Part shown: piece by piece, positions 1 to 4,852 of the stretch
Layout of the letters: the number at the start of each line of letters is the position of its first letter
Numbering within the stretch: position 1 is the first letter of the stretch
Assembly (NCBI GenBank): GCA_019424645.1
Contig: JAHYZB010000009.1
Location: forward strand, 17,959 to 28,978
DNA length: 11,020 nt
Direction of reading: 5' to 3'
Source: Oxalobacter formigenes
GTDB lineage: Bacteria; Pseudomonadota; Gammaproteobacteria; Burkholderiales; Burkholderiaceae_D
Position numbers and translations under genes: made by a program
Notes under the pieces: model-generated
What the model was told of the DNA's origin: nothing
Seen by the model: the letters and a program-made list of their open reading frames with translations, nothing else
The model's database searches: none

Positions 1-1
1 T

Positions 2-409
2 GATGCCATGGGCAAGGCCGTCGATAAAACCTCGGATGCCATGAAAAAAGCTGGCGACAAAATCAAGGATATGTTCAACAGGGATGATCACGATATGGAC
101 GACAAACAAAACACTTATGCTGATTCCGGGACGGGCAGCGAATACAATGAAGAAGCATTCGTTAAAGAATGGAAAACCAGTTACTGGACATCAGGCGGCA
201 AATATGAAGACTATCAGCCCGCCTTCCAGTATGGCGCCCAGCTGGCCCAGAACGAAATGAAACATCTGAACCGGTCATGGCAGGAAGTCGAACCTTCGGC
301 GCATGCCGCCTGGGAATTGTATAACCGTGATTCTGAAATGTCCTGGGATAAAAACAAGGATGCCATCAAGTTTGGCTGGGATACCGTCATGCAGAGAGCG
401 AAACACTAA
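2..409 (+). CDS. Partial small hydrophilic protein with 11-residue repeats and a C-terminal aromatic, stress-protein-like domain
   Basis: The reading frame is open to the left window edge, so the true start is probably upstream; an ATG at position 8 has too little upstream sequence to test. The visible N-terminus is charged and helical and repeats every 11 residues (DAMGKAVDKTS, then DAMKKAGDKIK, then DM). This period is typical of LEA-like or YtxH/apolipoprotein-like amphipathic helices. After an acidic linker rich in Asp and Gly comes a conserved-looking C-terminal region with YEDYQPAFQYG, a WQEVEP motif and a WDKNKDAIKFGW motif. From memory, this pattern resembles a domain found in many uncharacterised bacterial stress-associated proteins that carry a YEDY..AY.YG core. 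There are no transmembrane segments and no cysteines. The gene ends at TAA 407-409 just before a strong terminator. The function is unknown; a general stress or desiccation role is inference only. Confidence 0.75.
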   Translation, partial: DAMGKAVDKTSDAMKKAGDKIKDMFNRDDHDMDDKQNTYADSGTGSEYNEEAFVKEWKTSYWTSGGKYEDYQPAFQYGAQLAQNEMKHLNRSWQEVEPSAHAAWELYNRDSEMSWDKNKDAIKFGWDTVMQRAKH

Positions 410-431
410 AAAACGTTTGTTCTCGCAGGTT

Positions 432-460
432 AAAAAGCATGTTTTTCAACATGCTTTTTT
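432..460. terminator. Bidirectional intrinsic terminator between convergent genes
   Basis: A perfect 12-bp stem (AAAAAGCATGTT at 432-443 pairing with 448-459) closes a TTTC loop. It has a T-run on the right and, read on the other strand, a T-run on the left. It lies between the rightward stress-type gene ending at 409 and the leftward marC-like gene ending at 499, so it probably stops transcription from both sides. Confidence 0.88.
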
Positions 461-498
461 TATTTCCCCAATCGGCTGCGTCCGGGCATTCATATCTT

Positions 499-1122
499 TC
501 AGCTTGTCAGGATCGGAAACATATGCCTGAAACCCGTCGCCATCATTTCGACTGAAATGGCAGTCAGCAAAAAACCGGCCAGACGTCCGATAATCTTCAG
601 TGCCCCCGGAGTCAGGATTTTCCCACCCTTTGAAACAAACCGGAAACACAGCCAGGTGGCAACGCCTACCACAAACGGAGGAAACAGCACTCCCAGCCAG
701 TCACCGATTTCCGTTATCTGTGACGTTGCCATCACGTAGGAAAGCGCTGCGGGTCCTGCCAGCAAAGGGATGCCGAGCGGCACAATGGAAGGACCCGAAG
801 CTGCTTCCTGCGACTCGCCGGGCGTGTATTTGATCGTTTCTTCCTTGGCGATCACCATTGCCAGGGAAACGATGAACATGATGATACCCCCGGCCACCTG
901 AATGGCTGCCAGCGTTACCCCCATGAAATTCAGGAGATGGAGCCCGAAGAGTCCTCCGAACAACAGGGACAAGGCCACGGTAATACCCAGATGACGGCTA
1001 TACTTTTCCCTGAACGGCAGGGAAAAGTCTGCCGTTGCGCACAGGAAAAGTGGAATCGCCATGAAAGGGTCCACCAGAGCCAGCAAAATCAGCGTTTTTT
1101 TGATGACAAAAGCGATATCCAT
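499..1122 (-). CDS. MarC family integral membrane protein
   Basis: A polytopic inner-membrane protein of about 207 residues, the usual size for the MarC (UPF0056) family. The start is placed at the ATG beginning MDIAFV. An AAGAGG ribosome binding site lies 7 nt upstream; the adjacent ATG at 1125 is possible, and the longer ORF from 1155 has no better support. About six hydrophobic segments are visible. Family hallmarks are the early LVDPFMAIPLFL stretch in the first helix region and IVPLGIPLLAGPAAL at the start of the second half, which together reflect the internal two-fold repeat of the family. Family members have been called multiple-antibiotic-resistance proteins or NAAT-type transporters, but the resistance link was later withdrawn for E. 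coli MarC and the substrate is unknown. It lies downstream of ubiT on the same strand with a 144-bp gap that may hold its own promoter. Confidence 0.9.
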   Translation of the reverse strand: MDIAFVIKKTLILLALVDPFMAIPLFLCATADFSLPFREKYSRHLGITVALSLLFGGLFGLHLLNFMGVTLAAIQVAGGIIMFIVSLAMVIAKEETIKYTPGESQEAASGPSIVPLGIPLLAGPAALSYVMATSQITEIGDWLGVLFPPFVVGVATWLCFRFVSKGGKILTPGALKIIGRLAGFLLTAISVEMMATGFRHMFPILTS

Positions 1123-1210
1123 CATTTTGCCTCTTGATCGAACATATCGATACATTATGGCAATCAGCCGCGCGGCGTTTGTTTATTCCTCAGCAGAAAG
1201 GAAAGCAGGC

Positions 1211-1224
1211 TTGATAAATATCAG
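1211..1224. promoter_or_regulatory. FNR/ANR-like box upstream of marC
   Basis: The sequence TTGATAAATATCAG matches 9 of 10 fixed positions of the FNR consensus TTGAT-N4-ATCAA. It lies in the ubiT-marC gap, about 95 nt upstream of the marC start. Read leftwards, an AATAAA hexamer at 1187-1182 (4 of 6 matches to TATAAT) is about 30 nt from the box centre, close to the geometry of a class II FNR-activated promoter centred near -41.5. Binding and the start site are inferred. The site could also be chance sequence in the 3' flank of ubiT. Confidence 0.45.
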
Positions 1225-1266
1225 GAAGATACTGTTTTTGGCAGCGCAAGGATGAGATTGACAGGA

Positions 1267-1734
1267 TCAGGGTTTTTTATAGCCGGGAATCAATTCGAGA
1301 AATTTTCGCACAGGAACCGATTTCACCAGTTCGAACACGTTCAGATCCATTGCATCGATAGTGTTCTTCAGTACAAGTCCCAGTTCCGTGTCCCCAGCCA
1401 TGACAAGACGACGGCTGAAGAAAAGTGTATCGGGATCTTCTTCCCGTCTGGACAACTGGTAAAAATCGTAAGCACTTGCCGAAATGATCATATCCGGTTC
1501 GACATTTCTCCAACCGGCAACGAAACCGCCTTTTGTCCAGACGAAATTGAAATCAAGCCGGGCGTCCGTGATAGACAGCCGCAATTGCTTGCCCAGAATC
1601 ATTACCCGCACGTCTTCAGGTAGCCGTGGTGTCAGAATCATGTTCAGCGCAGACACGAACAGCACGGAACCCGGATAAGCCGGCAACACCGACATCATGT
1701 CGCCAAGCAGTTTCGGGACGCTAAACTGGTTCAT
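1267..1734 (-). CDS. ubiT: UbiT, SCP2-domain accessory factor for anaerobic ubiquinone synthesis
   Basis: A protein of 155 residues with the SCP2 sterol-carrier lipid-binding fold, matching E. coli UbiT (YhbT, about 174 residues). It is thought to bind hydrophobic quinone intermediates and to help the soluble O2-independent pathway together with UbiU and UbiV. Recognisable segments are the N-terminal helix region MNQFSVPKLLGDMM, the LPEDVRV stretch, the strand FVAGWRNVEPDMIISAS, and the conserved SRRLVMAGDTELGLVLKN stretch near residues 106-123. The start is set at the ATG at 1734 because a GGAG site sits 6 nt upstream; a TTG at 1746 would bury that site in the coding sequence. It follows ubiV by 27 bp on the same strand, so it is probably cotranscribed. 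In E. coli ubiT is divergent from ubiUV, whereas here all three read together. No clear terminator follows it. Confidence 0.93.
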   Translation of the reverse strand: MNQFSVPKLLGDMMSVLPAYPGSVLFVSALNMILTPRLPEDVRVMILGKQLRLSITDARLDFNFVWTKGGFVAGWRNVEPDMIISASAYDFYQLSRREEDPDTLFFSRRLVMAGDTELGLVLKNTIDAMDLNVFELVKSVPVRKFLELIPGYKKP

Positions 1735-1761
1735 ACCCTTCTCCAATGAATGAATCTCAAA

Positions 1762-2652
1762 TCACTGTTCATACCATTCCATTCCCGGTTTGCCATGCCA
1801 GTAACCATTACATGAAGCGGCCGGCATCAGGTCTTTCATTTTTTCGAGCGCTTCTTTTCCGGAGTATTTTCCTGCTATTGTATCGGCAAAAATACCGCTT
1901 ATCTCAAGCGTATTTTCCGATTGCGGGCTGATTCTCAATACGTCAACGTTCAAACCGGCAAGAACCGGCACTTCCGATATCAGATTATAGACTTTTGCCG
2001 ACTGGGTCTGAATACCGTTGATAACAAGGAACGATTGCGTTTCACGCGTTTGCAACGGCAAACCGTCAGGATAGTCCAGACATTTGAAAGCGCACTGGTC
2101 TTTTGGCAAATTATGATGCCGTGCCGTAAAACAGCGTGCCGAAAAAGCCAGTGGCATCCGTCCATATGCAAACACTTCCGTTTCCATATTGTCCGGTAAC
2201 GTTGTCATCATGCCTTGCAAGGCATCACCCGTCATTTCAAGCGGCATGACCCACCGTTTTGCCCCCAAACCGGCCATAAATTGCAGGGATGCAGGATTAT
2301 AGAGATTCAGATGAGGGCCTGCGACAAAAGTTTTATTTCCGGCCAATGAACCGGCTGCCCCCATGTCGTTCGCCTCGACAGTGAAATGTTCATTTTCAAC
2401 GATCTCGTGCATGGCCTGAAGATGCGCACCGGACTCCAGCAAAACCTGAGTCGACAGCACGACTTCCTTGCCCGAATCCGCGAGAAAACGAGCCAGCTCC
2501 AGCCAGTCTTCCACCCGTAATTCATGACGGCGTGCGCACACCGTTTCCCCCAGATATACAATATCGACAGGAGCGGTGGCCATTGCACGATAAAATTGCA
2601 TGACACGCTCTTTAGGCCAGTAATAGAGCAATGGTCCGAGTGATAGCTTCAT
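1762..2652 (-). CDS. ubiV: UbiV, Fe-S subunit of the O2-independent ubiquinone hydroxylation complex
   Basis: A U32-peptidase-family protein of 296 residues (E. coli UbiV/YhbV is 292). UbiU and UbiV form a heterodimer needed for O2-independent ring hydroxylations of ubiquinone, probably using prephenate as oxygen donor. The start MKLSLGPLLYYW matches the family, lies 13 bp after the ubiU stop, and has a purine-rich AAAGAAGAA upstream; the longer ORF to 2733 would overlap ubiU. The four cysteines known to bind a 4Fe-4S cluster in E. coli UbiV (C39, C180, C193, C197) are matched here by C39, C174, C187 and C191, with identical C-x12-C-x3-C spacing in the last three. No signal peptide or membrane segment is seen, so it should be cytoplasmic. 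Despite the family name, a protease role is not expected. Confidence 0.95.
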   Translation of the reverse strand: MKLSLGPLLYYWPKERVMQFYRAMATAPVDIVYLGETVCARRHELRVEDWLELARFLADSGKEVVLSTQVLLESGAHLQAMHEIVENEHFTVEANDMGAAGSLAGNKTFVAGPHLNLYNPASLQFMAGLGAKRWVMPLEMTGDALQGMMTTLPDNMETEVFAYGRMPLAFSARCFTARHHNLPKDQCAFKCLDYPDGLPLQTRETQSFLVINGIQTQSAKVYNLISEVPVLAGLNVDVLRISPQSENTLEISGIFADTIAGKYSGKEALEKMKDLMPAASCNGYWHGKPGMEWYEQ

Positions 2653-2665
2653 CAGTATTCTTCTT

Positions 2666-3706
2666 TCATTTCCACGAACGATGATAGGCGCCCAGTGTCT
2701 GTTGCTGCCCCTCGGACAGTTTTGCAAGCGCACTCATCCACTCCGGTTTGACAGAATAAGCAGCAGCATCCTTCAGACAAAGATCCAGAGCTTCGCGCCA
2801 TACTATCGTCGCCTGTGCCGTATAAGCCGGACTGCGCTGGCGGCCTTCGATCTTGATGGCGGAAATACCCAGTTTTTTCAGCCTCGGCAAGAGTTCCAGT
2901 GTATTTAAGCTTGCGGGCTCCTCAATCGCATAATAACTGTCCCCGTTGACTACAAAACGTCCTTTGCACAGAGTCGGGTAACTGGCATTTTCATCATCGG
3001 CATACAAATCGATCAACACACCGTTCAGCCGGGATTCAAGCCCTTTTGGCGTCGGCTGCCAACGCACCGCTTTGGCGGGAGAGCAAACACCATTGTTATT
3101 CGGTGCCTCGCCTGTCACGTAAGAAGACAGGGCACACCGCCCTTCCACCATCACGCACAGGCTGCCGAAGCCGAATACTTCGATTTCCACGTCGGTATTG
3201 CCGGCAACCATTTCCACCTGTTCGATAGACAAAACACGCGGCAGAACAACTCTTGAAATGCCGAAATGCCGCGCATAAAAATTGATCGCCTCGTAATTGG
3301 TCGCGGAACCCTGTACCGACAGGTGCAAACGCAAATCCGGATGATTCTCCCGGGCATATTGCATGAGGCCGGGATCGGCAACAATAAGAGCGTCCACACC
3401 ATAACGTGCAGCCCGGTCAACCGCTGCTTTCCAGACATCCCACGACCCCGGAACGGGATAGGTATTCAAGGCCAGCAAAACCTTGCGTTTTTTTGCATGA
3501 GCATATTCAATACCTTCGAGAATGGCTTTTTCGTCAAAGTTCAGGCCGGCAAAATTCCGGGCATTGGTCGCGTCCTTGAAACCGAGATAAACACAGTCGG
3601 CTCCATTGTCTACAGCCAGCCTCAAGGCTGGCAGGCTGCCTGCAGGACAGACCAGTTTAATTTGTGGGTTTTGTGTCAATTCGCTGGAAATCGGTAGAGT
3701 TTTCAA
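2666..3706 (-). CDS. ubiU: UbiU, Fe-S subunit of the O2-independent ubiquinone hydroxylation complex
   Basis: A U32-peptidase-family protein of up to 346 residues, slightly longer than E. coli UbiU (YhbU, 331). It is the partner of UbiV in oxygen-independent ubiquinone synthesis. Family landmarks include VCPAGSLPALRLAV near the N-terminus, DATNARNFAGLNF, VLPRVLSIEQV, SSYVTGEAPN, IEGRQRSPAY and the C-terminal LGAYHRSWK. The four cluster-binding cysteines of E. coli UbiU (169, 176, 193, 232) are reproduced with exact spacing: C-x6-C-x16-C-x38-C. The start is uncertain. The first available start is TTG at 3706, with no convincing ribosome binding site and an in-frame TAA just upstream. Family homology proper begins only around IKLVCPAG, so an internal TTG at 3679 or a rarer start is possible. 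The TTG overlaps the stop of a short upstream ORF, which may allow coupled translation. It is the first gene of the leftward ubiU-ubiV-ubiT run. Confidence 0.94.
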   Translation of the reverse strand: MKTLPISSELTQNPQIKLVCPAGSLPALRLAVDNGADCVYLGFKDATNARNFAGLNFDEKAILEGIEYAHAKKRKVLLALNTYPVPGSWDVWKAAVDRAARYGVDALIVADPGLMQYARENHPDLRLHLSVQGSATNYEAINFYARHFGISRVVLPRVLSIEQVEMVAGNTDVEIEVFGFGSLCVMVEGRCALSSYVTGEAPNNNGVCSPAKAVRWQPTPKGLESRLNGVLIDLYADDENASYPTLCKGRFVVNGDSYYAIEEPASLNTLELLPRLKKLGISAIKIEGRQRSPAYTAQATIVWREALDLCLKDAAAYSVKPEWMSALAKLSEGQQQTLGAYHRSWK

Positions 3707-3771
3707 AAATTATCAAGAAAGTTTTTTCTCAAATACGTAATTTTACTCATTATGACCAAAACTGTCGTCAT
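3703..3771 (-). other. Possible 22-codon leader ORF overlapping the ubiU start
   Basis: Reading leftwards, an ATG at 3771 opens 22 codons (a second in-frame ATG at 3750 leaves 15) and ends with TGA at 3703-3705. That stop overlaps the putative TTG start of ubiU at 3704-3706 as TTGA, the arrangement of translationally coupled genes. The peptide would read MTTVLVIMSKITYLRKNFLDNF or its shorter form; I do not recognise it. No good ribosome binding site precedes either ATG, so it may be chance. Coupling would explain why ubiU has a weak start with no binding site of its own. Confidence 0.25.
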
Positions 3772-3772
3772 A
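3751..3772. promoter_or_regulatory. Candidate operator dyad in the ubiU/yhiI divergent region
   Basis: TATGAC at 3751-3756 and GTCATA at 3767-3772 form an inverted repeat with a 10-bp spacer, 22 bp in all, in the 209-bp gap between divergent ubiU and yhiI. Its size suits a TetR- or LysR-type site, but no regulator gene is present in the window. A second small dyad, AATGT-TTT-ACATT, lies at 3785-3797. Both are seen directly; any regulatory role is inferred. Confidence 0.3.
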
Positions 3773-3840
3773 TTACTTTACAGAAATGTTTTACATTCCA
3801 AAAAGTACGGCTAAAACAAACCCTGAGAAGAATATCTGGA

Positions 3841-3846
3841 TATAAT
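3841..3846 (+). promoter_or_regulatory. Possible -10 element for the yhiI-rbbA-yhhJ operon
   Basis: A perfect TATAAT hexamer lies 69 nt upstream of the yhiI ATG, preceded by TG four bases before it (not the exact extended -10 spacing). No good -35 hexamer is found 16-18 nt upstream, so the promoter may be weak or activator-dependent. The rest of the 3707-3915 gap is AT-rich and holds the dyads and possible leader ORF described separately. Confidence 0.35.
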
Positions 3847-3915
3847 CACTCTAATTGTACGTCGTGCTCGTTTATTTAACCATCTCATATTTTAGCCATC
3901 CCCGGGAGCTAAACA

Positions 3916-4851
3916 ATGTCAGCCCTTTTACGCAACAAGAAACTGATCATCATCCTTGTAATCGCTGCCGTGGTCGCAGCTGTTGCATGGTACTTTCTGA
4001 AACCGCCTCCAGCCCCTGAAGGTCTTGCTTCCGGCAATGGCCGGCTCGAAGCGACAGAAACTGCTGTTTCCACGAAAGTCCAGGGCAAACTGACTGAAGT
4101 CTTTTTCCGTGAAGGGGCTGATCTCAAGGTCGATGAAGTTGCTGCACAACTCGACGACATCCCATTGAAAGCCGATATCAAGGCAGCACAGGCTGTCGCC
4201 GAGCAGGCACGTGAAGAAGTAAAAAGTGCGATGAGCCAGCAGGAACTGGCCGGTGTCACCCTGAGGCGAACCCAGGAACTGATCAAGAAGGGCTTCATTT
4301 CCGCGGCCCAGCTCGACAAGGATGTCAGCGCGATGAGAACGGCCAATGCCAGTCTTGCTGCTGCCAAGGGTCGTGTTGCCGAAGCGGATGCCAGAGTGGC
4401 GTCATTGCAGGCCAACCTGAATGATCTGACACTGAAATCCCCTGTCAATGGCCGGATTCTCTACCGTCTTGCAGAGCCGGGAGAAGTGCTCCCCGCCGGT
4501 GGGCGTGTCTTCTCGATGCTTGATTTGAATGATGTCTACATGTACATCTACCTTTCCGCCGCCGACTCCGGAAATGTTCAACTGGGAAGCGATGCCCGGA
4601 TTCTGCTGGATGCATTGCCGGATATGCCGATACCCTGCAAGGTCACCTACGTTTCCCCGAAAAACCAGTTCACCCCTAAAGAAGTCGAAACCAGGGACGA
4701 ACGCGAAAAATTCATGTTCCGGGTCAAACTGAAAGTCGATCCGGACTGGCTGGCACAAAATGCGACGATCGCCAAACCGGGCATGCCGGGTATTGGCTGG
4801 GTCAAAACCAATCCGGACGCTGTCTGGCCCGCCAACCTGCAGGTAAAGTAA
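3916..4851 (+). CDS. yhiI: YhiI-like HlyD-family periplasmic adaptor of an ABC-2 export system
   Basis: A membrane-fusion protein of 311 residues that should be anchored in the inner membrane and link the ABC exporter to the periplasm or an outer-membrane exit duct. Residues about 9-28 form an N-terminal membrane anchor, followed by a Pro-rich stretch and the conserved SGNGRLEATE (39-48). A biotinyl-lipoyl half-motif spans about 45-80, a coiled-coil hairpin about 84-170, and the second lipoyl half with NGRILYRLAEPGEVLPAGGR starts near 178. The C-terminal part, including QFTPKEVETRDEREKFMFRV, closely resembles E. coli YhiI. It is about 44 residues shorter than E. coli YhiI, mainly in the hairpin. 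The start has a GGGAG site 8 nt upstream. It is the first gene of a three-gene operon; rbbA begins 1 bp after its stop. The substrate is unknown. Confidence 0.92.
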   Translation: MSALLRNKKLIIILVIAAVVAAVAWYFLKPPPAPEGLASGNGRLEATETAVSTKVQGKLTEVFFREGADLKVDEVAAQLDDIPLKADIKAAQAVAEQAREEVKSAMSQQELAGVTLRRTQELIKKGFISAAQLDKDVSAMRTANASLAAAKGRVAEADARVASLQANLNDLTLKSPVNGRILYRLAEPGEVLPAGGRVFSMLDLNDVYMYIYLSAADSGNVQLGSDARILLDALPDMPIPCKVTYVSPKNQFTPKEVETRDEREKFMFRVKLKVDPDWLAQNATIAKPGMPGIGWVKTNPDAVWPANLQVK

Positions 4852-4852
4852 T

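Noticed and set aside
303..530. A plus-strand frame overlapping the first gene and its terminator
   Set aside because: It is out of frame with the real gene, crosses the terminator, and has no ribosome binding site or family match.
1167..1176. Perfect palindrome GCCGCGCGGC in the marC leader
   Set aside because: It is short and GC-only, with no loop for a hairpin; too little to call an operator or terminator.
3670..3720. Possible FNR box or programmed frameshift before ubiU
   Set aside because: Only half-sites such as TTGAT and ATCAA are present, not at 4-nt spacing, and the AAT TTT TGA junction does not fit a standard slippery heptamer.
3909..4448. A 179-codon minus-strand Ala/Ser-rich frame opposite yhiI
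   Set aside because: Low-complexity mirror of the Ala-rich coiled coil on the other strand.
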